A DNA stretch of 64,000 nt from positions 84,061-148,060 of the forward strand of contig JAOPYK010000249.1 in assembly GCA_025964695.1 (NCBI GenBank). Direction: 5' to 3'. The position numbers and the translations under genes are program-made. Shown one piece after another: positions 16,911 to 24,342 of the stretch. Position 1 is the stretch's first letter. Each line of letters starts with the position of its first letter. This DNA is from Streptosporangiaceae bacterium. Its GTDB lineage: Bacteria; Actinomycetota; Actinomycetes; Streptosporangiales; Streptosporangiaceae. The notes under the pieces are model-generated. The model worked only from the letters and a program-made list of their open reading frames with translations, was not told where the DNA came from and did no database searches.

Positions 16911-16954
16911 TCGATCACTCCTCCCGAAGACACCGACTGCGGTCGGCTCCTGAC

Positions 16955-16993
16955 TGAACCGGTTAACTGAACCGTTTCAGTGAACCGGTTAAG
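16955..16993. promoter_or_regulatory. Triple 13-bp tandem operator
   Basis: Three head-to-tail 13-bp units begin at 16955, 16968 and 16981, each starting TGAACCG. The outer two contain the palindrome AACCGGTT (16957-16964 and 16983-16990); the middle one is degenerate (AACCGTTT). LacI-family proteins often bind a central CG in such palindromes. The array lies between the divergent dioxygenase and LacI genes and may control both. Confidence 0.65.
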
Positions 16994-17098
16994 TAAGCTG
17001 CCGTCAAGTCCGGAACCGGCTGGCGGCCACTTGTCCCGGCGGCTGACCGTGCCGCGGAAGCCCCGGTTCTGTCGGGCCCCGAGGCTAATGTTGGGTCA

Positions 17099-18106
17099 GT
17101 GGCACAGCGCAGCAAGCGAACGACCATTCGTGAGGTGGCGAAGGCGACGGGCCTTTCCCCAGCGGCCGTTTCCTACGCGCTGCGCGGCATCCAGACCTCG
17201 GAGGTCACCCAGGAGCGGGTGCGCAAGGCCGCCGCGGAGCTGGGTTACGAGGCGCATCCCATCGCCCGGGCCCTGGCCAGCGGCCGCAGTGGCATGGTCG
17301 GGCTGCTCTGCGGCTCGCTGGAGGACTTCTGGCAGCAGTCGCTGGCGGTCGGCATCGGCCGGGGCCTGCTCGCCCAGGACCGCTACGCCATCATCCTCGA
17401 CGCGGCCGAGGATCCGGAGCGGGAGCTGGCGCTCGCCCGGCAGCTGCGCGACCAGCGGGTCGACGGGCTGATCGTGCAGCCGCTGGACCCGGCCGCGGAG
17501 TTCTGGGCCGAGCTGGCCGAGACGCTGCCGGTGGTCTCGATCGGCGACGTGCTGCGGGGCGGCACCGCGCAGGGTGAGGTGGTCTTCGACAACCGGCACG
17601 GTGTCACGCTGGCGCTCGAGCACCTGCACGACTTCGGTCATCGCCGGGTCACAGTGCTCACCCCGACCCGCGACAGCACCCCCGACCGGCCGGCCGACGT
17701 CTACGTCAACGCCGAGGCGGCCCGGCTCGGGCTCGAGGTGGCCGTGGTCGCCTCGTCCCAGGCACTCCGCGCCGCCACGGACACCGCGCTGACGGTGCTG
17801 TCCGATCCGGACCGGCCCACCGCAGTGTTCTGCTTCTCCGACTCGATCGCCTACGGGGTGTACGCGGCCACCCGCGAGCTCGGCCTGGCCGTGCCCGGAG
17901 ACGTGTCGGTAGCGGGCTACGACGACCATCCGATGTCGGCGCTGCTCACGCCCCCGCTGACCAGCGTGGACTGGAACATCGACGGCATCGTCGCGGCGGC
18001 CGTCAAGGTGATGCTGGGATCCATCGACGACCGGCCGGGCCGCAAGCGGGTGGTCTGTGATCCGCGCCTGCGCGTCCGCGCCTCCACCGGCCCACCGGCC
18101 AAATGA
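17099..18106 (+). CDS. LacI-family transcriptional regulator
   Basis: 335 aa. Residues 9-58 form the LacI helix-turn-helix and hinge (TIREVAKATGLSPAAVSYAL, then ELGYEAHPIARALASG), followed by a periplasmic-binding-like effector domain. Unlike many LacI members there is no sugar transporter nearby, so the effector is unclear. The best target in view is the divergent cysteine dioxygenase gene, because the triple operator-like array lies between them. GTG start with a weak ribosome site. It is convergent with the ammonia-lyase-like gene. Confidence 0.9.
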   Translation: MAQRSKRTTIREVAKATGLSPAAVSYALRGIQTSEVTQERVRKAAAELGYEAHPIARALASGRSGMVGLLCGSLEDFWQQSLAVGIGRGLLAQDRYAIILDAAEDPERELALARQLRDQRVDGLIVQPLDPAAEFWAELAETLPVVSIGDVLRGGTAQGEVVFDNRHGVTLALEHLHDFGHRRVTVLTPTRDSTPDRPADVYVNAEAARLGLEVAVVASSQALRAATDTALTVLSDPDRPTAVFCFSDSIAYGVYAATRELGLAVPGDVSVAGYDDHPMSALLTPPLTSVDWNIDGIVAAAVKVMLGSIDDRPGRKRVVCDPRLRVRASTGPPAK

Positions 18107-18167
18107 TCAGATGGGCTGATCGCCCGGTGCGTTTCTGGTCAGGATGGCGCCGGCACGTCAGACGGGC

Positions 18168-18256
18168 GCCGCTGGTAGGACCGTGCCGCTGGTCAGGACG
18201 GTGCCGCTGGTAAGGACGGTGCGTGCTGGTAGGACGGCGCCGCTGGTCAGGACTGC
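18168..18256. repeat. Tandem 18-bp repeat, five copies
   Basis: Imperfect copies related to GCCGCTGGTCAGGACGGT begin at 18168, 18185, 18203, 18221 and 18239 (steps of 17, 18, 18, 18). The array fills the space between convergent genes, and the last copy runs into the final codons of the ammonia-lyase-like gene. It resembles a small minisatellite; alleles could differ in copy number. Confidence 0.75.
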
Positions 18257-19680
18257 GAGAAGGCCTCGTGGTCGAGCAGGTCGGACGCGATCGCGATATC
18301 GGTGTCCAGCGGGCGGTCCTCCATCCGCGGGTCGAGGATCCCGGCGGCCACGTCGAAGGCCGCCCGCAGTGCCCCGCCGGACGGAGCCCGGCCCTGCATG
18401 CGCAGCGCCCGCACGCTCGCGACCAGCTCACAGGCGAGTGCGATGCGGTAGGCGGCGAGGGCGTCCATGGTCGCTCGTGCCGACTGGGTGGAGAACCCCG
18501 CATGATCCTCGACTCCCCGGGACAGCACCGCGCTGCCCAGCGCGGCGGGGGACGCGAACCGCCGGATGTCGGCGATCGCGGAGTGCGCGACGTACTCCAG
18601 GATCATCACCCCCGAGCTGGACTCGCTCGCCGCCAGGAAGGGATGCAGGCCGGTGAAGGAGGGCTCGACGAGCGTGCCGAGCCGGGCGGCGGACAGCGCG
18701 ACGGTCTGGAACAGCGCCGCCCGGGCCGCGTCCAGCGCCAGCCCGACATAGGCGGTGTGGAAGTTGCCGTTGTGCCATGCCGCCCGGCTCGCCACATCGA
18801 TCAGCGGATTTTCGGCGGCGGCGTTGATCTCCCGCCGCACGACGTCGTCGGCGTAGGCCCCGACGTCGAAGGCGGGACCGTGGACCTGCGGAAACGCCCG
18901 ATAGCCGTAGGGATCCTGGATGCGGCCGGGGGACGGCCGCTCATAGACCAGGAGCCCTCGCATGTCCGCGGCGACCTTCTGCTGTCCCGGATGCGGGCAT
19001 GCCTCGTGCACGACCGGCGCATAGGGCTCGGCCGACCCGTGCACCGCGAGCAGCGACAGTGCCGTGATCACGGTGGACGCGGCGAGCATCCGCCGCAGAT
19101 CGAACACCGCCAGCGCGGACTCGCCCAGCGTCGCGGCGTTGGAACTGATGAACGCCAGCGCGTCTGAGGAGCGCAGCGTGAAACCGGGGCCGCGTTCGCC
19201 GCCGATCCAGGGCCGTTCTCCCAGCAGGCACAGCGCCGTCGAGGCGAGGGCGGTGAGGTCTCCGGTGCCGATCGCGCCGTACATCGGGATGGGAGGCGTC
19301 AGCCGCAGGTTGAGCACGTCGGCCAGTACGCCGAGCACTCCCGGGTCGACCCCGGAGCCGCCCGCCGCAAGTTGGTTCACCCGGACGGCCAGCATGGCGC
19401 GGACTATCTCCTGGCCGAGCAGCGGCCCGGCGCCGGCGGCGTGACTGCGCAGCAGGCGCAGCCCGTGCGCGTCGGCGTCGTCCCATTCGACGTCCACAAG
19501 GCGGTTGGCGCCGACCCCGGTGGTCCGGCCGTAAACGGCCTGGGTCTCGGTCACCTCGCGAGCGACCTCCCAGGCGGCCCGGGCCCGCTTGACCCCGCTG
19601 TCGGCGACCATCACGCCGACGTCCTCCTCGCGGGCGATCCGGGCGACATCGGTACAGGTGAGAGCCGTGCCGTCGATCAC
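18247..19680 (-). CDS. Histidine ammonia-lyase-like protein with altered MIO triad
   Basis: 477 aa, full-length relative of the HAL/PAL family. Kept: the catalytic Tyr50 (VYGRTTG), Gln255/Tyr258/Arg261 (IQDPYGYR), NGNFH (305-308 region) and Glu391 (VEDHAGF). Changed: the Ala/Cys-Ser-Gly triad that cyclises to the MIO cofactor reads Gly138-Thr139-Gly140 (AIGTGDL), and the Asn of LINGT aligns with Ser179. The true hutH in this window keeps both. A lyase without MIO could still eliminate a good leaving group such as trimethylamine, as in ergothionase. It is divergent from a betaine-class importer. The GTG start lacks a nearby ribosome site; GGAGGG sits 23 bases upstream. A degenerate paralogue is the alternative. 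Confidence 0.75.
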   Translation of the reverse strand: MIDGTALTCTDVARIAREEDVGVMVADSGVKRARAAWEVAREVTETQAVYGRTTGVGANRLVDVEWDDADAHGLRLLRSHAAGAGPLLGQEIVRAMLAVRVNQLAAGGSGVDPGVLGVLADVLNLRLTPPIPMYGAIGTGDLTALASTALCLLGERPWIGGERGPGFTLRSSDALAFISSNAATLGESALAVFDLRRMLAASTVITALSLLAVHGSAEPYAPVVHEACPHPGQQKVAADMRGLLVYERPSPGRIQDPYGYRAFPQVHGPAFDVGAYADDVVRREINAAAENPLIDVASRAAWHNGNFHTAYVGLALDAARAALFQTVALSAARLGTLVEPSFTGLHPFLAASESSSGVMILEYVAHSAIADIRRFASPAALGSAVLSRGVEDHAGFSTQSARATMDALAAYRIALACELVASVRALRMQGRAPSGGALRAAFDVAAGILDPRMEDRPLDTDIAIASDLLDHEAFSQS

Positions 19681-19884
19681 GATTCGGTTGCTGATGGCCG
19701 GATCCCTCCCACATTTCTCACTATTTCAGTCTGTATGGTTCACAATAAATGTCCGGGGCGGAGGGGCCGCACGGGGCTTTGTGACGGGCTTGTATCCGTT
19801 GGGTACGGTCGCTCACGAGATGTTCCATGTTCAATATCCTGACATCCGGTTCAGACACAGGCGTACACCCGCGCCGGCGAGGAT
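19681..19884. promoter_or_regulatory. Divergent promoter region, lyase-like gene / ABC importer
   Basis: 204 bp with an AT-rich core around 19710-19750 that stands out from the surrounding GC-rich DNA and probably holds both promoters. I see no copy of the IclR palindrome found before hutH, and no strong inverted repeat. Confidence 0.45.
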
Positions 19885-21027
19885 GTGAGTTGCTTGATCA
19901 CCTTTGACGGCGTCACGAAGCGTTTTCCCGATGGCACCGTCGCCCTCGACGACGTCAGTCTGGAGTGCCCGACCGGACAGATCACGGTCTTCGTGGGAAC
20001 CTCGGGCGGGGGCAAGACCACCGCGCTGCGCACCATCAACCGGATGGTCGATCCCACGGCCGGGCGGGTGCTCATCGACGGCCAGGACGTCCGCGAGAAG
20101 AAGCCCGCGGAGCTGCGGCGGAACATCGGCTATGTCATCCAGCAGGCCGGGCTGTTCCCGCATCGCACGATCATCGACAACGTGGCCACCGTGCCCTATC
20201 TGCTGGGCTGGGACAAGAAGAAGGCCCGGACGCGCGCCATGGAGCTGATGGAGCGGGTCGGCCTGGAGCCGGGCATGGCCAAGCGCTATCCCTTCCAGCT
20301 GTCCGGCGGTCAGCAGCAGCGCGTCGGAGTGGCCAGGGCCCTCGCCGCCGACCCGCCGATCATGCTCATGGACGAGCCGTTCAGCGCCGTGGACCCGGTG
20401 GTCCGGGCCGAGCTCCAGGCGGAGTTCCTGCGGCTGCAGGCCGAGCTGGAGAAGACGATCGTCTTCGTCACCCATGACATCGACGAGGCCATCAAGCTGG
20501 GCGACCGCATCGCCGTCTTCCAGACCGGCGGCAGGCTGGTGCAGTTCGACACTCCGGAGAACCTGCTCGCCCGCCCGGCCGGCGACTTCGTGGCCGGCTT
20601 CATCGGGCACGATCGGGGCATCCGCCGGCTGTCCTTCGTCAAGGCGGCCGAGCTGGTCCTGCGCGACCACGAGATCCTTCCGCTGACGTCCACGGTGGCC
20701 GACGCGCGGGCGACCGGGCAGGACTGGGTGCTCGTGGTCGAGGACGGCAGGCGCCCGGTGGGCTGGGCGCGCGTCGCGGGCCTGCCCGCGGACGGGACCC
20801 TTTCCGACGCCGAGCTCGACCCGCTCGGTCACACCTTCGGCATCGACGGGGACTCGGCCCGGGCCGTCCTGGACGCGGCGATCCTGTCGCCCACCGGGCT
20901 GGCGGTCGGCATCGACGGTGACGGCGGCGTCGTCGGGGTGGCCGGCCAGCAGGACCTGGTCACCGCGCTGGCCGCGGCCGGCACCGGGACCGGCGCGGGG
21001 GCGGATGCCGGCGGTGACACCCGGTGA
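19885..21027 (+). CDS. ABC importer ATPase, OpuC/ProV/HutV type
   Basis: About 380 aa. Walker A GTSGGGKTT, signature LSGGQQQRVGVARAL, Walker B IMLMDEPFSAVDP and switch THDIDEA are intact. A C-terminal region after residue 250 resembles the paired CBS domains of quaternary-amine importers, which sense ionic strength in osmoprotectant systems. The frame opens at GTG 19885. TTG 19894 has the better-spaced GAGG and may be the real start. It overlaps the permease by four bases and heads a four-gene operon. Substrate class is betaine, choline or histidine-like; Sinorhizobium HutXWV and the bacterial ergothioneine importer EgtUV belong to this superfamily. Confidence 0.9.
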   Translation: MSCLITFDGVTKRFPDGTVALDDVSLECPTGQITVFVGTSGGGKTTALRTINRMVDPTAGRVLIDGQDVREKKPAELRRNIGYVIQQAGLFPHRTIIDNVATVPYLLGWDKKKARTRAMELMERVGLEPGMAKRYPFQLSGGQQQRVGVARALAADPPIMLMDEPFSAVDPVVRAELQAEFLRLQAELEKTIVFVTHDIDEAIKLGDRIAVFQTGGRLVQFDTPENLLARPAGDFVAGFIGHDRGIRRLSFVKAAELVLRDHEILPLTSTVADARATGQDWVLVVEDGRRPVGWARVAGLPADGTLSDAELDPLGHTFGIDGDSARAVLDAAILSPTGLAVGIDGDGGVVGVAGQQDLVTALAAAGTGTGAGADAGGDTR

Positions 21028-21710
21028 TCGCCGCACTCGCCGCCGCCACGGGCGGTGAGCCGCTGATTCGGTGGAACTGGATCGGCGACCACACCGGCGA
21101 GCTCACCCATTACACGCTCATCCACCTGCGGCTGGCCCTGCTGCCGGTGCTGTTCGGGCTGATCATCTCGCTGCCGCTCGGCGTGGGCTGCCGCCGCTGG
21201 CAGTGGTCGTACCCGATCGTCCTGACCGGTGCCAACGCGCTGTACGCCATCCCGTCGCTGGCGCTGTTCATGGTGTTCGTTCAGTACACCGGACTCAATC
21301 CGTCGACGGTCATGATCCCGCTCACGCTCTACACGCTGTCGGTGCTGGTGCCCAACGTCGTGGACGGACTGGGCTCGGTCTCCGCGCCGGTCCGGCAGGC
21401 CGCCACCGCGATCGGGTTCGGGCCGTTGCGCCAGCTGATCCAGGTCGAGCTGCCCATCGCCGTACCCGTGGTGATCGCCGGGGTCAGGGTGGCGGCGGTG
21501 TCGTCGATCAGCCTGGTCGCGGTAGGGCAGCTCATCGGCCAGGGCGGCCTCGGCTTCTACATCATCAGGGGCCTGCAGCTCGACTTCCCCACTCCGATCA
21601 TCGTCGCGACCGTACTGATCGTCATCCTCGCGCTCGCCACCGACGCGCTCCTGGTGCTGGTGCAGTGGTTGCTCACGCCGTGGTCGCGGGCCCGGGGGAG
21701 GAGCACATGA
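21024..21710 (+). CDS. ABC importer permease 1 (OpuCB-like)
   Basis: 228-aa inner-membrane permease with about six segments. The cytoplasmic coupling helix region reads APVRQAATAIGFGPLRQLIQVELP, the EAA-type loop that docks on the ATPase. GTG start overlaps the ATPase stop (GTGA) and its own stop overlaps the next ATG (ATGA). Two separate permeases plus a lipoprotein are typical of OpuC rather than EgtU-style fused permease/binding proteins. Confidence 0.9.
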   Translation: MIAALAAATGGEPLIRWNWIGDHTGELTHYTLIHLRLALLPVLFGLIISLPLGVGCRRWQWSYPIVLTGANALYAIPSLALFMVFVQYTGLNPSTVMIPLTLYTLSVLVPNVVDGLGSVSAPVRQAATAIGFGPLRQLIQVELPIAVPVVIAGVRVAAVSSISLVAVGQLIGQGGLGFYIIRGLQLDFPTPIIVATVLIVILALATDALLVLVQWLLTPWSRARGRST

Positions 21711-22396
21711 ACGGCTTCCTGAACCAGATGAAGCTCGTCGGGGAGTGGCTGACCGCGTCGGCGCAGTGGCACGGCGACGACGGCATCCCGCACCGGCTCC
21801 TGGAGCACCTGACCTACAGCGGGCTCTCGTTGCTGTTCGCCGCTCTGGTGGGGCTGGGTCTCGGGCTGGTCGTCGGCCACACGGGGCGAGGCGGGTTCGC
21901 CGTCGCCAGCCTGGCGAACCTGGCGCGGGCGGTGCCCACCCTCGGCCTGGTCGTCCTCATCGTCACCGTCGTCGGCCTCAGCGTGACGCCGGTCCTGATC
22001 GCGTTGATCGCGCTGGCCGTTCCGGCCATCCTGGTCAACACCTACGAGGGCATCCGCGGTGTCGACGCCGACGCCAAGGACGCCGCACGCGGTATGGGCA
22101 TGACCGGCTGGGGAGTGCTCTGGCGGGTCGAGGTCCCGATCGCGCTGCCATTGATCCTGCTCGGCCTGCGCACGGCGGCGATCCAAATCGTGGCCACCGC
22201 CACGATCGCCGCCGTACCCGGCCTGGGCGGGCTGGGGCGTTACATCGTGGACGGCCTAGCCCGTAACGACTACGAGCTCGTCATCGGGGGCACCGTCGTC
22301 ATCGTCGCGCTGGCCGTCGTCGTCCAGCTGATCTTCTCGGTGCTGCGACGCCTCATCGTCTCGCCAGGGCTGCACGGCCCGGCACGCACCTCGTGA
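21707..22396 (+). CDS. ABC importer permease 2 (OpuCD-like)
   Basis: 229-aa permease started at ATG 21707 with GGGGGAGGAG upstream. The hydrophobic segments are regular, and the coupling loop GVDADAKDAARGMGMTGWGV is standard. It pairs with permease 1 to form the translocation path. The frame is open far upstream, but that part lies antisense-like within permease 1 and is not coding. Confidence 0.9.
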   Translation: MNGFLNQMKLVGEWLTASAQWHGDDGIPHRLLEHLTYSGLSLLFAALVGLGLGLVVGHTGRGGFAVASLANLARAVPTLGLVVLIVTVVGLSVTPVLIALIALAVPAILVNTYEGIRGVDADAKDAARGMGMTGWGVLWRVEVPIALPLILLGLRTAAIQIVATATIAAVPGLGGLGRYIVDGLARNDYELVIGGTVVIVALAVVVQLIFSVLRRLIVSPGLHGPARTS

Positions 22397-22425
22397 CCCC
22401 CCGGTTCCATGAGAGGAAACAAGGA

Positions 22426-23358
22426 ATGAAACGCATTGCCCGCGCTGCCGTCGTCGGCCTCACCGCCGCCCTGGCACTGACCGCCTGCGGCAGCAGCAAG
22501 AGTGACAAGAGCAGCAACCCGCTGGGCGGAGGTGCCGCCAGCAGCGGAGGCGGCACCATCACCGTGGGCTCGGCCAACTTCCCCGAGAGCGCGGCGCTGG
22601 CAGAGATCTACGCCCAGGCTCTCGAGGCCAAGGGTCTCAAGGTCAACCGCAAATTCAACATCGGCGCCCGCGAGGTGTACTACGACCAGGTCGTCAAGGG
22701 CGGCATCAGCGTCATTCCCGAGTACAACGGCGCCTTGCTGACGACGTCGGTCGACAAGACCAGCACCGCGGCCTCGACCGACGAGGTCAACGCCGCGCTC
22801 ACGGCCAAGCTGCCTGCGAGCGTGGGGATCCTCGCCTCCTCCCAGGCCGAGGACAAGGACTCGGTGACGGTCAACGCGCAGACCGCCGCCAAGTACAACC
22901 TCAAGTCGATCAGTGACCTGAAGTCCGCGGCCGGCTCCCTCACGATCGCCGGCCCGTCGGAGTTCAAGACCCGTCAGCAGGGTCTGGTCGGGCTCAAGGC
23001 CAAGTACGGCCTGGGCTTCAAGAAGTTCCAGCCGTTCGACGCCGGAGCGCAGGCCACGCTGGTCAAGCTGCTCAAGGGCAACCAGGTCCAGGCGGCCGAC
23101 CTGTTCACCACCGACCCGACCATCACGACCAACAAGTTCGTCGTGCTCGAGGACCCGCTGCACGTCTTCAGCTCGCAGAACGTCACCCCGCTGATCTACA
23201 AAGCGGCGGTGAACCAGACCGCCCAGGCGGCGCTCAACGCGGTGTCGGCCAAGCTCACCACCACCGATCTACTCGACATCATGACCAAGATCGCGATCAA
23301 CAAGGCCGACCAGGAGACGGTGGCCAAGGACTGGCTGAAGAAGGCCGGCCTGGCCTGA
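22426..23358 (+). CDS. Substrate-binding lipoprotein of the betaine-class importer
   Basis: 310-aa extracytoplasmic binding protein. Residues 1-21 are a lipoprotein signal ending LALTAC, so Cys21 is lipidated and the protein is anchored outside the cell. A Ser/Gly linker follows, then the OpuAC-type domain starting TITVGSANFPESAAL. This family binds quaternary ammonium compounds or histidine in an aromatic cage; the cage residues cannot be assigned by eye. ATG 22426 has a purine-rich AGAGGAAACAAGGA leader, and an upstream ATG is in frame but lacks a site. It ends the operon at a strong terminator. Confidence 0.9.
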   Translation: MKRIARAAVVGLTAALALTACGSSKSDKSSNPLGGGAASSGGGTITVGSANFPESAALAEIYAQALEAKGLKVNRKFNIGAREVYYDQVVKGGISVIPEYNGALLTTSVDKTSTAASTDEVNAALTAKLPASVGILASSQAEDKDSVTVNAQTAAKYNLKSISDLKSAAGSLTIAGPSEFKTRQQGLVGLKAKYGLGFKKFQPFDAGAQATLVKLLKGNQVQAADLFTTDPTITTNKFVVLEDPLHVFSSQNVTPLIYKAAVNQTAQAALNAVSAKLTTTDLLDIMTKIAINKADQETVAKDWLKKAGLA

Positions 23359-23369
23359 CCGGCCCGCCG

Positions 23370-23412
23370 AACGTGCCGGAGGTCCCCTGCCGCGGGGGGC
23401 CTCCGGCACGTT
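23370..23412. terminator. Bidirectional terminator between importer and iclR
   Basis: Perfect 13-bp arms (23370-23382 and 23400-23412) enclose further pairing of CCCC with GGGG, and a short TTT follows on the plus strand. It separates the convergent lipoprotein and IclR genes. Confidence 0.8.
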
Positions 23413-23417
23413 TCGCC

Positions 23418-24215
23418 TCAGCCTCGACCCGGGGCGTGGCCGCTGAGGCGTTTGGTGAGGTCGGCGGCGGCCGTACGGATCTGGACGGCGAGCTCCGCCC
23501 ATGAGTCCTCGGCCCGGGTGTCCCGGCGGAACGTCACAGTGATGGCGGCCACCGGATGGCCGATGTGGTCGAAACTGCAGGCCGCGATGCTGGCCAGGCC
23601 CTCGGTGACCTGTCCGTCCTCGACCGACCATCCCCTGCGCAGGTCGCCCGCGAGCACTCGGCGCAGCTCGGTCAGCGTGCGGGGGCCGTGCCCGGTACGG
23701 TCGACGAAATGGTCGGCGCCCCGGCCCGGGAACAGCGCACGGACCTGGGCGGCGGGCAGGTGGGCGAGCATGGAACGGCCGCTGGCGGTGAGCTGGGCGG
23801 GTAGCCGTACGCCCACGTCGGTCACCAGGGTCGGGTGGTGCGGGGGCTGCTCCTTGAGCAGATAGAGCGTCTCGGCCCCGTGCAGCACCCCGAGCTGGGC
23901 GATCTCGCCGGTCCGCTCCACCAGCCGGTGCAGCAGCGGCCGGGCCAGCCGTTCCAGGGGCCCCTGGCGCAGGTAGGCCGAGCCGATCTCGAAGGCCGCG
24001 ACGCCGAGCCCCCAGCGGCGTTCCTCCGGCAGGTACGTCACGAAACCGTCGGCCGCCATCTCGGTCAGCAGATGGTAGGTGCTGGATCTGGGCAGTTCCA
24101 GCGAACGCGCGATCGCAGAGGCCTCCAGCGGCTGCGCCGACGAGGCCAGCAGCCGCAGCACCGCGAGGGCTCTGCGCGCGGCGGGCACCTGACTCACCCC
24201 TCCATCGTCTCGCAT
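23418..24215 (-). CDS. IclR-family regulator of the hut genes
   Basis: About 265 aa. An N-terminal winged helix (ALAVLRLLASSAQPLEASAI) is followed by a GAF-like effector domain containing ETLYLLKEQPPHHPTL. It is divergent from hutH and separated only by a region with two copies of a perfect palindrome, so it most likely controls hutHU and itself, possibly responding to urocanate or histidine. The start is uncertain: ATG 24215 lies in the centre of one palindrome, while GTG codons at 24197 and slightly downstream are alternatives. Confidence 0.82.
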   Translation of the reverse strand: MRDDGGVSQVPAARRALAVLRLLASSAQPLEASAIARSLELPRSSTYHLLTEMAADGFVTYLPEERRWGLGVAAFEIGSAYLRQGPLERLARPLLHRLVERTGEIAQLGVLHGAETLYLLKEQPPHHPTLVTDVGVRLPAQLTASGRSMLAHLPAAQVRALFPGRGADHFVDRTGHGPRTLTELRRVLAGDLRRGWSVEDGQVTEGLASIAACSFDHIGHPVAAITVTFRRDTRAEDSWAELAVQIRTAAADLTKRLSGHAPGRG

Positions 24216-24222
24216 CCGAGAC
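24207..24222. promoter_or_regulatory. IclR operator copy 1
   Basis: GTCTCG-CATC-CGAGAC, a perfect 6-bp inverted repeat, overlaps the iclR translation start. Its centre is 54 bp, about five helical turns, from copy 2. Likely autoregulatory site. Confidence 0.7.
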
Positions 24223-24259
24223 GGCCCCCCCGGGGGTCCAGCCGGCCGGCCCGCGCAAT

Positions 24260-24277
24260 TGTCTCGCATACGAGACA
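24260..24277. promoter_or_regulatory. IclR operator copy 2, before hutH
   Basis: TGTCTCG-CATA-CGAGACA, a perfect 7-bp inverted repeat with the same core as copy 1. It lies 54-66 bp upstream of hutH, where it would overlap the hutH promoter. Confidence 0.75.
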
Positions 24278-24342
24278 CAATCACGATCGCGCCGGTCCGC
24301 AACGGCGCCTGCCGGGTTCCAATAGCGGGTATGGAGATCCGT

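Noticed and set aside
19885..23358. Naming the importer EgtUV
   Set aside because: The EgtU architecture fuses permease and binding domain, whereas this system has two permeases and a separate lipoprotein as in OpuC/HutXWV.
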